DNA of 64,000 nt, taken from contig NZ_FYAK01000012.1 of assembly GCF_900185615.1 (NCBI RefSeq), positions 1-64,000 of the forward strand, given 5' to 3'. Below are positions 35,485 through 45,029 of the stretch, piece after piece. Each line of letters begins with the position of its first letter. Position 1 is the first letter of the stretch. The notes under the pieces were generated by a model. That model searched no databases. It saw only the letters and a program-made list of their open reading frames with translations, and had not been told where the DNA came from. The stretch is from Photobacterium malacitanum (lineage in GTDB: Bacteria > Pseudomonadota > Gammaproteobacteria > Enterobacterales > Vibrionaceae). Position numbers and translations under genes: made by a program.

Positions 35485-35991
35485 TTAGCTAACCGTTTCA
35501 ATATCTATAGTTAGATCATCTGCTAACTGTTCCAGTTGTTGCTGAATCATATCGGAATGTATTTCTGGTGGAGTGTGCAATTGAAACTCAGCCACAAAAA
35601 TCGGGTAACCCCAATTAGGTGCGCTGCGAGTATCGGTTTTTAGTTTGGCAATATTGACCCCTAGTAGGGTTAAATGCTGAGTCACTTCTTTAACGATACC
35701 ACGGCGATCATTACCGGTCACCGTCAGTTGCTGAGCAAGATAAGGCACGGCAGCTTGAGTATGATCATCGACGATATGAATGTGTAGATCTTCAATTGCT
35801 GTTAAGGCTTGACGCAGTGTTGCTACGTGTTGTGCTACCACCTCGATTTGTATGATGCCAGCAAACTGACCACCAAGCTGACTCAGTGAGCTGCTGACCC
35901 AATTAGCATGATTAAGGTAGACGGTGTCAGATAACTGTTCTACAAGTCCAGGTTTATCTTTACCGATGATTGTTATAATCAGTTGTTTCAT
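35485..35991 (-). CDS. ACT-domain protein, GcvR-like
   Basis: 168 residues with two ACT domains: residues ~1-75 (LIITIIGKDKPGLVEQLSDTV) and ~85-165 (LTVTGNDRRGIVKEVTQHL). This is the layout of GcvR, which in E. coli binds glycine and restrains GcvA. Similarity is to the wider GcvR group, and Vibrionaceae carry more than one, so the symbol is not assigned. It is divergent from pstC and shares a 177-bp spacer with its Pho box. Confidence 0.8.
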   Translation of the reverse strand: MKQLIITIIGKDKPGLVEQLSDTVYLNHANWVSSSLSQLGGQFAGIIQIEVVAQHVATLRQALTAIEDLHIHIVDDHTQAAVPYLAQQLTVTGNDRRGIVKEVTQHLTLLGVNIAKLKTDTRSAPNWGYPIFVAEFQLHTPPEIHSDMIQQQLEQLADDLTIDIETVS

Positions 35992-36104
35992 CGCATCAAT
36001 CCTTGTCGTTGTAACACTATGATGGCACGTAAATAAAATGGTTGTTTTTTAAGCATGGCTGCAAAACGTGATTTAGCCAACTCAAATAAGGATCACCATT
36101 ATCG

Positions 36105-36138
36105 TTGTCATAAATCTGTCATAAAATAGCAATACACT
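36105..36138 (+). promoter_or_regulatory. Pho box and -10 of the pstC promoter
   Basis: TTGTCAT (36105-36111) and CTGTCAT (36116-36122) separated by AAAT, an almost perfect PhoB site. TACACT (36133-36138) lies 10 bp further as the -10. It drives pstCAB-phoU under phosphate limitation. Confidence 0.92.
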
Positions 36139-36168
36139 TTTAAGCGTATAAATAGGTTAGAGGTCATA

Positions 36169-38397
36169 ATGGCAAATGCCAGCACATTATTAAGCAAGCA
36201 AAATCGCTTTCGCCGCGCTAAAGATAAATTAGCACGCGTAGGGGTAACTGCTGGTGGCATTTTTGTATTGATCACGTTAATGCTGATTTTCTTTTATTTG
36301 CTGTATGTGATTGTGCCTATTTTTTCTTCTGTTTCTATAACGCCACAACAACAGTTCTCATTAGCTACGACGAATAACACCGTATTATTAGGGGTTGATG
36401 ACAGTAACAATATTGCTTACCGATTCAGTGACGATGGCAAAGTAACTTTTGTTAATTTACCGACGCAATCCCAACCTGCTGAGGTCGTTAAGCAGCAGAC
36501 TATTATGGCGAATCCAAGCGCTTATGGCGTGAGTTTGCCTCGTGATGGCATGGTTGCTTATGGCTCTTCAGCGGGCAAAGTGGTGGTGGTTAAAGCAGAT
36601 TTTGCCCCTACCTTTGCCGCGACACATAAACAGTTACAACCAAAAATTGAGTTTCCTTTTGGTAACAAGCCATTAGCCGTTGTACCTACCGCGAAGGCTA
36701 TCACTCAATTGGCGATTTCTGGTCGCGATGATCGAGCGATAGTCGTGGCTAAAACGGCCAATAATCAGCTTTATGGTTTGAGTTTGTTATTGCCTGAAAA
36801 TGTGGTTCAACGCGCGCAAGGCTGGCAGCAGCATCAGTTTAAGATTAATAATGCGCCAGCTAAAATCGATGATTTACAGTTAACCCCTGATGGCAAAACG
36901 CTGTATGTATTGAGTGGCTCAAATTTATATTTATATAAACTGACGGCGGAAACGGCTTTTTTGCGTAAAATTGAAAATATTGCTACTGGCAGCAGCAAAC
37001 CTGTGGCGATTACGTTGTTATCAGGTGCCAACTCATTACTCATTACCAACGCTAATAATACTATTTCGCAGTGGTTTGAGGCGGTTAAGCAAGGCCAACG
37101 CCAGTTAATTAACGTCAGAACATTTCATTTTTCTGCCAGCCCGTTAGTTAAGATCGTGCCCGAATATTACCGTAAAGGTTTTTTTGCCATTCAAAAAGAT
37201 GGCACCACGTCGGCTTATTACACGGCTGAGCGCAAGGTGATCTATAAAGAAAAAGTCTTTAATAAGGTACCGACTGACATCGCTATATCACCCAAGGCAA
37301 ACTTGCTGGTGACGTTAAATGATGACCACTGGCAGAGCTACCAAGTTAAAAATGCCCATCCTGATATTGGGCTATCATCACTGTTACAAAAAGTATGGTA
37401 TGAAGGCTATGCCGAGCCTGATTATGTGTGGCAATCAACCTCTGCCAGTGATGAATTTGAACCTAAATTAAGCTTAGTACCGATTGTATTTGGCACACTC
37501 AAAGCCGCCCTTTATTCGATGTTTTTTGCGATTCCATTAGCCCTTGCTGGCGCGATTTATACCGCTTACTTTATGTCAAATAAGGTCAGAAAAGTGATTA
37601 AACCCACGGTCGAACTCATGGAAGCGCTGCCGACGGTTATTTTGGGTTTTCTTGCCGGTGTATGGCTGGCGCCGATTGTTGAACAATATCTCGCCGGGAT
37701 TGCGCTTGGAATGGTTTTTTTACCGCTCAGTATTATTGTGGTCGGTTGGAGCTGGTCTATGCTGCCGGGACAGTGGCGTTCACGGATCCCTAATGGTTTT
37801 CATATTGCGCTACTGATTCCGGTGATTGTTGCTGTCACTTATGGCTGCTTTGGTTTAAGTCCGTGGCTTGAGACTCAGTTTTTTAATGGTGATTTACAAG
37901 GGTATCTTAATCATCATCTCGGGGTCGGTTATGATCAGCGCAATGCGTTGATTGTCGGTATTGCGATGGGATTCGCTGTTATTCCAACTATTTTTACCAT
38001 TGCTGAAGATGCTATTTTCTCGGTGCCGGTACATCTTACTAAAGGCTCGTTAGCCTTAGGTGCAACCCAATGGCAAACCTTAACTAAGGTAGTGCTATTG
38101 ACCGCCAGCCCCGGTATATTCTCAGCCATTATGATGGGCTTAGGACGAGCTGTGGGTGAGACCATGATCGTGTTAATGGCAACGGGTAATACACCTGTGA
38201 TGGATTGGAATTTACTTGAAGGGCTGCGTACTTTAGCGGCAACTATTGCCATTGAAATGCCCGAATCAGAAGTGGGAAGTTCACATTATCGCGTGCTGTT
38301 CTTAGCGGCATTTGTGCTGTTTGTGTTTACCTTTGTATTTAATACGATTGCTGAAGTCGTTCGCCAACGATTACGCGAAAAATACAGTTCGTTATAA
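36169..38397 (+). CDS. pstC: Phosphate ABC transporter permease PstC, long form
   Basis: 742 residues, more than twice E. coli PstC (319). The first membrane segment (about 25-50) is followed by ~380 residues outside the membrane, with beta-propeller-like repeats (TPDGKTLYVLSGSNLYLYKL, SPKANLLVTLNDDHWQSY). The usual permease core with about five more membrane segments and the EAA-type loop ALGATQWQTLTKVVLLTASPGI comes last. The long form is known in Vibrio and Pseudomonas. Forms the channel with PstA. First gene of pstCAB-phoU, behind a strong Pho box. Confidence 0.93.
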   Translation: MANASTLLSKQNRFRRAKDKLARVGVTAGGIFVLITLMLIFFYLLYVIVPIFSSVSITPQQQFSLATTNNTVLLGVDDSNNIAYRFSDDGKVTFVNLPTQSQPAEVVKQQTIMANPSAYGVSLPRDGMVAYGSSAGKVVVVKADFAPTFAATHKQLQPKIEFPFGNKPLAVVPTAKAITQLAISGRDDRAIVVAKTANNQLYGLSLLLPENVVQRAQGWQQHQFKINNAPAKIDDLQLTPDGKTLYVLSGSNLYLYKLTAETAFLRKIENIATGSSKPVAITLLSGANSLLITNANNTISQWFEAVKQGQRQLINVRTFHFSASPLVKIVPEYYRKGFFAIQKDGTTSAYYTAERKVIYKEKVFNKVPTDIAISPKANLLVTLNDDHWQSYQVKNAHPDIGLSSLLQKVWYEGYAEPDYVWQSTSASDEFEPKLSLVPIVFGTLKAALYSMFFAIPLALAGAIYTAYFMSNKVRKVIKPTVELMEALPTVILGFLAGVWLAPIVEQYLAGIALGMVFLPLSIIVVGWSWSMLPGQWRSRIPNGFHIALLIPVIVAVTYGCFGLSPWLETQFFNGDLQGYLNHHLGVGYDQRNALIVGIAMGFAVIPTIFTIAEDAIFSVPVHLTKGSLALGATQWQTLTKVVLLTASPGIFSAIMMGLGRAVGETMIVLMATGNTPVMDWNLLEGLRTLAATIAIEMPESEVGSSHYRVLFLAAFVLFVFTFVFNTIAEVVRQRLREKYSSL

Positions 38398-38411
38398 TAA
38401 GTGATACAGCA

Positions 38412-40049
38412 ATGATTAAATGGTTTAAATCCGGTTCTCCATGGATTTGGTTAACAGCAGGCGCAGTCAGTTTAAGTCTAGTGGCTGTGCTTGGCTTATT
38501 ATTATTAATTGGCTACAAAGGCTTAAGTTATTTTTGGCCAGCGCCAGTGTATCAGTTTGATGTCAACCTTAATGGTAAGCATCAGGTAGTGATTGGTGAA
38601 CTTTATCAACGTACGATGGTACCGGTGGATCAACTCGCTGATGCTGGAGTCGATGTCAGCCAGTTTACTCAAGATAGCGTGCCGCGATATTTGATTAAAA
38701 CCGGTAATCGAGGTCAAGGCGCATTAGATTTCTTAACCGTATTAAGCACTCAAATTGTTGATCAAAAAATTGCCAATAACATTGCCGTGGTCGATCGCGA
38801 AAGTAATGGCAAGTTTTATGGTTATCCACTCCATGTGATTGAAGCTGGTGAGCCACAGCCATTATCACAGTTACCTGATGCGTTAGCACAAGCAGATAAA
38901 GTGCGATCTGAATTACGCTCATTGCAAAGTAACGAGATTGCCAATATTAACTGGCATTTAGAACGCTTAAGAATTGAAAAACGGCGGCTAGAATTAAGCG
39001 GTAAACTCACCGCTGCAGATGGCTTACGTATTGACCGCGAGCAAGCCAATTACAATACGATTTATAAGAACATTGAGAATCGGTTATTTGCACTGCAACG
39101 ACAACTTGATAACGATGCTCTGGTATTACGCGATCAAAATGGCACTGATGTGACAATTCCAATGATGCAAGTGTTGGATATGTGGCGGCCTAATAATTTA
39201 TCGTGGTTTGAAAAAGTACAGCATTGGGGTCATCAGGTTTATAAGTTTTTAACTGATGCACCACGTGAAGCCAATACTGAAGGCGGGGTGTTTCCTGCTA
39301 TTTTTGGTACGGTATTTATGGTGTTATTAATGAGTGTGATGGTGACGCCATTAGGGGTGTTGGCTGCAGTTTATTTACATGAATACGCGAGCAATAATCG
39401 GTTAACTAAGCTGATTCGCATTGCAGTGATTAACCTCGCCGGTGTGCCATCAATAGTGTATGGCGTTTTTGGATTAGGTTTCTTTGTGTATATGGTGGGT
39501 GGCACCATTGATGATGTATTTTTCTCGGCCCAACTGCCAACCCCTACGTTTGGTACGCCGGGCATTTTATGGTCAGCATTAACCCTCGCGATTATGACCT
39601 TACCAGTAGTGATTGTGTCAACTGAAGAAGGTTTAGCACGCATTCCAAGTTCAGTCCGTAATGGCTCATTAGCACTTGGCGCAACCCAAGCTGAAACCCT
39701 ATGGCGGATTGTATTGCCGATGGCAAGTCCTGCTATCATGACTGGACTTATTTTAGCGGTGGCACGTGCTGCAGGTGAGGTTGCGCCCTTGATGCTGGTG
39801 GGGGTGGTAAAAATGGCGCCAACATTACCGCTTGATATGCATTTCCCTTATGTTCACTTAGATAGAAAATTCATGCACTTAGGCTACCATGTCTATGATG
39901 TCGCATTTCAAAGCCCAAATGTTGAAGCGGCGCGGCCGTTAGTCTACGCTACCTCATTTTTATTGGTGACGGTTATTATCAGTTTAAACTTAACCGCGAT
40001 TGCTATTCGAAATCATCTACGAGAAAAATTTCGCGCCTTAGAGCAGTAA
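38412..40049 (+). CDS. pstA: Phosphate ABC transporter permease PstA, long form
   Basis: 545 residues (E. coli 296). An extra N-terminal periplasmic region (about 45-270) includes a helical, coiled-coil-like stretch (LRIEKRRLELSGKLTAADGL). The permease core follows, with the EAA-type loop SLALGATQAETLWRIVLPMASP. Partner of the long PstC, so the two added domains probably evolved together. It starts 14 bp after pstC. Confidence 0.94.
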   Translation: MIKWFKSGSPWIWLTAGAVSLSLVAVLGLLLLIGYKGLSYFWPAPVYQFDVNLNGKHQVVIGELYQRTMVPVDQLADAGVDVSQFTQDSVPRYLIKTGNRGQGALDFLTVLSTQIVDQKIANNIAVVDRESNGKFYGYPLHVIEAGEPQPLSQLPDALAQADKVRSELRSLQSNEIANINWHLERLRIEKRRLELSGKLTAADGLRIDREQANYNTIYKNIENRLFALQRQLDNDALVLRDQNGTDVTIPMMQVLDMWRPNNLSWFEKVQHWGHQVYKFLTDAPREANTEGGVFPAIFGTVFMVLLMSVMVTPLGVLAAVYLHEYASNNRLTKLIRIAVINLAGVPSIVYGVFGLGFFVYMVGGTIDDVFFSAQLPTPTFGTPGILWSALTLAIMTLPVVIVSTEEGLARIPSSVRNGSLALGATQAETLWRIVLPMASPAIMTGLILAVARAAGEVAPLMLVGVVKMAPTLPLDMHFPYVHLDRKFMHLGYHVYDVAFQSPNVEAARPLVYATSFLLVTVIISLNLTAIAIRNHLREKFRALEQ

Positions 40050-40079
40050 CGGTGAGTATTTATAACACGAGATTTAACT

Positions 40080-40916
40080 ATGTATAACGATCATTCACTC
40101 TTTACCGATACGTCGCCATCAGGGCTTTTTGCGCCGTTGGATTTATCGTTATTGCCTGATGAAAAAACAGCACTATCGATTGAAGGTTTAAATCTCCATT
40201 ATGGTCAGACTCAAGCCTTGTTTGATATTAATATGCGCATAGCAAAAGGGCAGGTGACTGCTTTTATCGGCCCTTCAGGTTGCGGTAAATCGACCTTGTT
40301 AAGCTGTATTAACCGTATGAATGACCTGATTGATGGGTGCCATATTGACGGTAAAGTCATGCTTCATGGTCAGAATGTGTATGATAAAAATGTCGATGTT
40401 GCAGCACTTAGGCGTCAAGTTGGAATGGTATTTCAACGTCCTAATCCGTTTCCAAAGTCAATTTATGAAAATGTGGTTTATGGATTGCGCTTACAAGGGG
40501 TTAGCGATCGACGCGTACTGGATGATGCGGTGGAAAATTCACTGCGTTCAGCAGCACTATGGGATGAAGTAAAAGGACGTTTGCATGAAAATGCATTTGG
40601 TCTTTCTGGCGGACAGCAACAACGATTAGTGATCGCGCGTGCGATAGCGATTGAACCTGAAATACTGTTATTAGATGAACCCACATCGGCATTGGATCCA
40701 ATTTCAACCTTAACCATTGAAGAATTGATTAATGATCTTAAGGCTAAATATACTGTTATTATCGTGACGCATAACATGCAACAAGCAGCGCGAGTGTCAG
40801 ATCAAACTGCTTTTATGCATATGGGGGAGCTGGTGGAATATACCAGTACCAATGATATATTTACGACTCCCAAAGAAAAACGCACTGAAGATTATATTAC
40901 TGGGCGTTATGGTTAA
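40080..40916 (+). CDS. pstB: Phosphate ABC transporter ATP-binding protein PstB
   Basis: 278 residues (E. coli 257), with ~20 extra at the N-terminus. Walker [11 protein letters not shown]-loop [16 protein letters not shown] (typical of PstB), signature LSGGQQQR, Walker [12 protein letters not shown] and the switch His in [11 protein letters not shown]. Drives phosphate import from the cytoplasmic face. Confidence 0.97.
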   Translation: MYNDHSLFTDTSPSGLFAPLDLSLLPDEKTALSIEGLNLHYGQTQALFDINMRIAKGQVTAFIGPSGCGKSTLLSCINRMNDLIDGCHIDGKVMLHGQNVYDKNVDVAALRRQVGMVFQRPNPFPKSIYENVVYGLRLQGVSDRRVLDDAVENSLRSAALWDEVKGRLHENAFGLSGGQQQRLVIARAIAIEPEILLLDEPTSALDPISTLTIEELINDLKAKYTVIIVTHNMQQAARVSDQTAFMHMGELVEYTSTNDIFTTPKEKRTEDYITGRYG

Positions 40917-40927
40917 GGAACGACACA

Positions 40928-41635
40928 ATGTTAAATACAATTAGCCTTGGCCGTCATATTTCTGGTCAGTTTAACCATGAATTAGAAAGTATTCGTACCC
41001 ATGTATTAGCCATGGGAGGCTTGGTTGAGCAACAGTTGGCTGATAGTTTAAAAGCGCTGCATAAGCAAGATGAAGAATTAGCTAAGCGCGTGATTAGAGA
41101 TGATCATAAAGTTAATGCAATGGAAGTTGCGATTGATGAAGCTTGCACGCGTATTATTGCGAAGCGCCAACCAACGGCCAGTGATTTACGGCTGGTAATT
41201 GCGATCATTAAAACCATTACCGATTTAGAGCGGATTGGTGATGTTGCTGAAAGTATTGCTAAAGTCGCATCTGAGAACTTCACTAATAAACAATATAACT
41301 TATTAGTGTCATTGGAATCATTAGGCCAACATGCAGTACGAATGCTGCATGAAACGCTTGATGCTTTTGCACGGATGGATGTTAAAGCTGCGATTGAAGT
41401 CTATCAAGAAGATGATCGTATTGATCGTGAATATGAAGCGATTATACGCCAATTAATGACTTATATGATGGAAGAGCCTAATTCGATTCCCAATGTGATG
41501 AAGGTGATGTGGGCGGCACGTTCTATTGAGCGCGTCGGTGATCGTTGCCAAAATATCTGCGAATATATTATCTATTTTGTGCAAGGCAAAGATATTCGCC
41601 ACACCAATCCAGAAGATATTAAAAATATGCTATAG
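40928..41635 (+). CDS. phoU: Phosphate signalling regulator PhoU
   Basis: 235 residues forming two three-helix bundles with the repeated metal-binding E/D motifs ([13 protein letters not shown] near 93, [18 protein letters not shown] near 200). It links the Pst transporter to PhoR and keeps the regulon off when phosphate is plentiful. It starts 11 bp after pstB, with TAAGGAACG before it, and is last in the operon. Confidence 0.96.
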   Translation: MLNTISLGRHISGQFNHELESIRTHVLAMGGLVEQQLADSLKALHKQDEELAKRVIRDDHKVNAMEVAIDEACTRIIAKRQPTASDLRLVIAIIKTITDLERIGDVAESIAKVASENFTNKQYNLLVSLESLGQHAVRMLHETLDAFARMDVKAAIEVYQEDDRIDREYEAIIRQLMTYMMEEPNSIPNVMKVMWAARSIERVGDRCQNICEYIIYFVQGKDIRHTNPEDIKNML

Positions 41636-41674
41636 CACCACAGCAGTAAAACCATTGTGGTAAATGCAAATAGC

Positions 41675-41709
41675 AATCGGGACGTGATGATCCATTACGT
41701 CCCGATTTA
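41675..41709. terminator. Terminator between phoU and cutC
   Basis: Perfect 11-bp stem AATCGGGACGT/ACGTCCCGATT with a 10-nt loop, lying between convergent genes. The T-tract is short. Confidence 0.75.
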
Positions 41710-41729
41710 ATGATAGCGAGTGAGTGTAA

Positions 41730-42470
41730 TCACAATTTAAGTTGAGCGATCACCGCGGCAATATTTTCTACGCCTGTAATCGGGATCTCAAAATCATCAA
41801 TGTCAGCACTGCCCATATGTGCTTGTTTCGCAACAGTGATCATATGACTTGGACGAGTGGTTTTGCCTGATAGGTGGACTTCATTGATACCTGTGCGAGC
41901 AATAATTTCACGTACATTATGACTATTAACCCCAGCACCTGCCATTATCTTTAACCGCTCACCGCAATATTGATGCATTTGGTTAATCATACTAATACCG
42001 TCATAGGCATTAGCTTGTAAACCCGAGGTGAGAATTCGTTCACAGCCCGCTGCCATAATGGCATCCAGTGCCGCCATCGGTTCAACACATTGATCAATTG
42101 CGCGGTGAAAAGTAACTCCCATCCCTTGAGCTTGTTTAACAAGGCTGCTTAAAATATCGCTATCAACCAAGCTCTGTGGTGTTAATACGCCCACCACAAC
42201 CCCTTGCAGTCGAGCCTGCTTAGCCGCGTAAATATCTGCCAACATAATTTCGACATCATCACTGCTAAATAGAAAGTCACCTTGGCGAGGGCGAATCATT
42301 GCATAAACTGGCACTGTGGCATATTTAGCAGCGGCCTGCATAAATCCAGCGCTTGGTGTGAGCCCGCCCAGTGCTAACGATGAGCATAATTCAATTCGAG
42401 TCGCTCCACCTTGCTCGGCATAATGGAGTGATTCAAGATTATCGATACAAACTTCAACTTGAATAGTCAT
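41730..42470 (-). CDS. cutC: CutC family protein
   Basis: 246 residues, a TIM barrel with the family blocks EVCIDNLESLHYAEQGGATRIELCSSLALGGLTPS, VYAMIRPRQGDFLFS and TFHRAIDQC. Named for a copper-tolerance phenotype in E. coli that was later questioned; the real substrate is not established. Monocistronic. Confidence 0.93.
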   Translation of the reverse strand: MTIQVEVCIDNLESLHYAEQGGATRIELCSSLALGGLTPSAGFMQAAAKYATVPVYAMIRPRQGDFLFSSDDVEIMLADIYAAKQARLQGVVVGVLTPQSLVDSDILSSLVKQAQGMGVTFHRAIDQCVEPMAALDAIMAAGCERILTSGLQANAYDGISMINQMHQYCGERLKIMAGAGVNSHNVREIIARTGINEVHLSGKTTRPSHMITVAKQAHMGSADIDDFEIPITGVENIAAVIAQLKL

Positions 42471-42593
42471 TGATAATTAACGGTATTGTAATAGAGGGGC
42501 TTCAGTGTAGAAGATAATTGCAGTAGGGGCGAACGATGGCGGTGAATAATGTGCGCTAGGTTGAAAACGAAAAGATTAGTTAAAAAACAGATA

Positions 42594-42620
42594 AAAAAAG
42601 GGCTCGGTATATTCCGAGCC
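42594..42620 (-). terminator. Terminator after the peroxiredoxin gene
   Basis: Minus-strand GGCTCGGAATATACCGAGCC stem followed by a seven-T run. About 85 bp past the peroxiredoxin stop. Confidence 0.88.
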
Positions 42621-42704
42621 TCATTCTATTTTTATTTGAGCTGACTTTGGCTCTATGTAGCATTACTGCGATTTATAACACCGTGAGCATGGTGTTACAG
42701 GTAA

Positions 42705-43316
42705 TTACTTCTTACCTAGGTCTGCAGTGTGCTCAGATAGGTAGTCTGCTACACCTTTTGGTGATGCATCCATACCTGCTTTACCTTCTTCCCACTGTGC
42801 AGGACATACTTCGCCGTGCTTTTGGTGGAAGTTCAATGCATCAACCATGCGTAGCATTTCATCGATGTTACGACCTAGTGGTAGATCGTTAATTACTTGG
42901 TGACGAACTAAGCCGTCTTCATCGATAAGGAATGAACCACGGAAAGCAACACCCGCTTCTGGATGCTCAACATCGTAAGCCTTGCAGATTTCGTGCTTAA
43001 TATCAGCAACTAGTGGGTATTTAACTTGACCGATACCGCCGTCTTCAACAGCAGTGTTACGCCATGCATTGTGTGAGAACTGTGAATCAATTGAAACACC
43101 AATCACTTCAACACCTTTCGCTTGGAAATCTTCAAAGCGCTTATCAAAAGCAATGAGCTCTGATGGGCATACAAAAGTGAAGTCTAGTGGGTAGAAGAAA
43201 ACAACAGCTTTCTTACCTTTAGTAAATTCTGCGAAGTTGAATGAATCAACAATTTCGCCGTTACCTAAAACAGCTGCAGCAGTAAAATCTGGTGCTTGAC
43301 GACCTACTAGTACCAT
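42705..43316 (-). CDS. 2-Cys peroxiredoxin (Prx2-type)
   Basis: 203 residues. The peroxidatic Cys50 is in DFTFVCPSE and the resolving Cys171 is in GEVCPAQW, with the Thr (Thr47) and Arg of a typical 2-Cys site and the YF-like C-terminal extension region. Reduces H2O2 and organic peroxides in the cytoplasm. It is divergent from an OxyR-family gene, an arrangement known in Vibrio vulnificus as prx2/oxyR2, and no ahpF is present, so it probably uses thioredoxin or glutaredoxin. Confidence 0.93.
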   Translation of the reverse strand: MVLVGRQAPDFTAAAVLGNGEIVDSFNFAEFTKGKKAVVFFYPLDFTFVCPSELIAFDKRFEDFQAKGVEVIGVSIDSQFSHNAWRNTAVEDGGIGQVKYPLVADIKHEICKAYDVEHPEAGVAFRGSFLIDEDGLVRHQVINDLPLGRNIDEMLRMVDALNFHQKHGEVCPAQWEEGKAGMDASPKGVADYLSEHTADLGKK

Positions 43317-43448
43317 TTTGGTGCTCCTTAAATATTTGGTTATTGTCGACCTTTAGGGGCTGACGCCATACTTGGACGAGACAAACTATAGCTAAACTGT
43401 TAAATTGAAAAAAGCAGAATAAATAGATTGAAGTAATCGAAAAATACG
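43317..43448. promoter_or_regulatory. Divergent promoter region of the prx and oxyR genes
   Basis: 132 bp between divergent starts. It contains an ATAG-bearing dyad (AGATT-GAAGT-AATC at about 43424-43438) and an ACTATAGCTAAACTG stretch resembling parts of an OxyR site (ATAG half-sites). I cannot define the exact operator. Confidence 0.4.
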
Positions 43449-44351
43449 ATGAATAAATTCCCATCACTTAAACAACTCCATTATTTAGTCACTCTATCGG
43501 AAACCCACCATTTTGGCGAAGCAGCTAAACGGTGTTTTGTGAGCCAGTCGACATTAAGTTCTGGTATTCAGAACCTTGAAGAGTTACTTGATTGCCACTT
43601 AGTTGAACGTGATACCAAGGCAAAAACCTTAGTGTTTACTTCTATGGGGGAACAAGTTGTCGATAGGGCGCGTGAGCTATTAGCGTGTAGTCGTGATTTA
43701 GTCGAGCTTTCTCGTTGCAGTGGTGATGTGATGGAAGGCCCATTGCGGGTTGGCTGTATTCCCACAATTGCGCCTTTTTTATTGTGTGGTTTAGTACAGC
43801 AAGTCAATATTTTATACCCCAAGCTTAATTTACTCTTGCGGGAAGATACGACAGTTAATTTATTAGAAGCGCTTCAGCATGGTGAAATGGACGTGCTAAT
43901 TTTAGCTCTACCGGTTGATATCCATGGCATGTCGAGTAAGGTCGTTGGCCGTGATGCATTTAAGATGGTGATCAGTAAAAACCAAGCATCTTCAGTAACC
44001 ATACCATTACATTATGCTGATTTACCTGATAAATCGGTTTTCTTATTAGAGAAAGAGCATTGTTTAACTGAGCATGCAGTTTCTGCGTGTAAATTGACCT
44101 CAAAAGAAAAGATAAATCCTTTTACAGCAACCAGCTTACATACATTAGTGCAAATGGTTGCCAATGGCTTGGGAACGACATTCATTCCTGAAATGGCAAT
44201 TAAACACGGCATTTTAGAAAATCAAAACTTGGTCGTTATTGAGCCGCCAGGTCAAGATGCATACCGTGAGATCGGTTTAGTGTGGCGACCAACATCAAGC
44301 CGTAGTGCTGTATTTGAAAAGCTGGGGGAGATTGTTAAAGGCTTACTGTAA
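43449..44351 (+). CDS. oxyR2: OxyR2-type LysR peroxide sensor
   Basis: 300 residues. LysR helix-turn-helix at about 17-60 (HFGEAAKRCFVSQSTLSSGI), then a two-lobed redox domain. Cys205 and Cys214 have the same spacing as E. coli OxyR Cys199-Cys208. Two residues before Cys205 is Glu203 (sequence EKEHC); E. coli has Gly there (EEGHC). In V. vulnificus OxyR2 that Glu is linked to peroxide hypersensitivity, and its target is the divergent prx2. Both features are met here, so OxyR2 is a better name than OxyR. Confidence 0.87.
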   Translation: MNKFPSLKQLHYLVTLSETHHFGEAAKRCFVSQSTLSSGIQNLEELLDCHLVERDTKAKTLVFTSMGEQVVDRARELLACSRDLVELSRCSGDVMEGPLRVGCIPTIAPFLLCGLVQQVNILYPKLNLLLREDTTVNLLEALQHGEMDVLILALPVDIHGMSSKVVGRDAFKMVISKNQASSVTIPLHYADLPDKSVFLLEKEHCLTEHAVSACKLTSKEKINPFTATSLHTLVQMVANGLGTTFIPEMAIKHGILENQNLVVIEPPGQDAYREIGLVWRPTSSRSAVFEKLGEIVKGLL

Positions 44352-44418
44352 AGCCGTTTAATTGTGAGTGGTATGACAACAGCCTGAACTAACCATAATA
44401 ATGACAAGGGGGGTTATT

Positions 44419-44511
44419 ATGATTATTTGGGCTTTTTTGTTGGCATTATATTGGCTGTGGTTATTATTGGTGAACTTTAGAGCAATAAACTACTTTTTTG
44501 CGAATCAATAA
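44419..44511 (+). CDS. Candidate 30-residue membrane microprotein
   Basis: Thirty codons, ATG to TAA. A run AAGGGGGG ends 5 nt before the ATG, one of the better ribosome sites in the window. The product starts MIIWAFLLALYWLWLLLVNF and continues RAINYFFANQ: one membrane helix rich in Trp and Leu, then a short polar tail. It is too short for normal gene calling. It lies 67 bp after oxyR2 on the same strand with no terminator between, so it may be co-transcribed. I do not recognise a known small protein. Confidence 0.5.
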   Translation: MIIWAFLLALYWLWLLLVNFRAINYFFANQ

Positions 44512-45029
44512 AATATTATATTATCGAGTGTTCTATCTATAAGTTGCTGTTTTGTTGAATAAATTTGTTTCAACTTGCAAACTAATCCCTTTCCTTTGTT
44601 TAAATTCCAAATGCAATTTGTTTCATTTAATTGTTTTTTTATAAGTAATTGTATTATCCATCATGTACTTATGTATGTTTTAAAAATCACTTCCTGTTTT
44701 AAACGTGATTTTGAATAAATATTATTATCGCTGTTAATGTAATTAAATTACGTAACCACATACAAAAAACCATTATTTCAATATAAATTTAAATTCCGAG
44801 TAAATAGCTAAGATTTTTGTGAATTTGGTATTTTACATATTTGGGTTTTATTTTTAAGTTGTTGATATATATTGGTTTGTGTTTTATGGCTGGTTTTAAA
44901 TAGCTGTTATTTATTTGCATTCCGACTACTGTTACGGCAACGTAAATATATGCTTTAAATTGTTTAACAGGGAGTCATTGCTTTTATTATTGATAAAAGT
45001 GGTGATTAAGTTACATGCTGGAGGCGCAT
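44512..45029. other. Long AT-rich region upstream of aceB
   Basis: About 520 bp with no further ORF. It contains the aceBA promoter and a hairpin AAAATCAC/GTGATTTT (44683-44690 with 44705-44712). Possible half-sites for CRP are seen (TGTGAATTT near 44818) but none is full. Confidence 0.5.
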
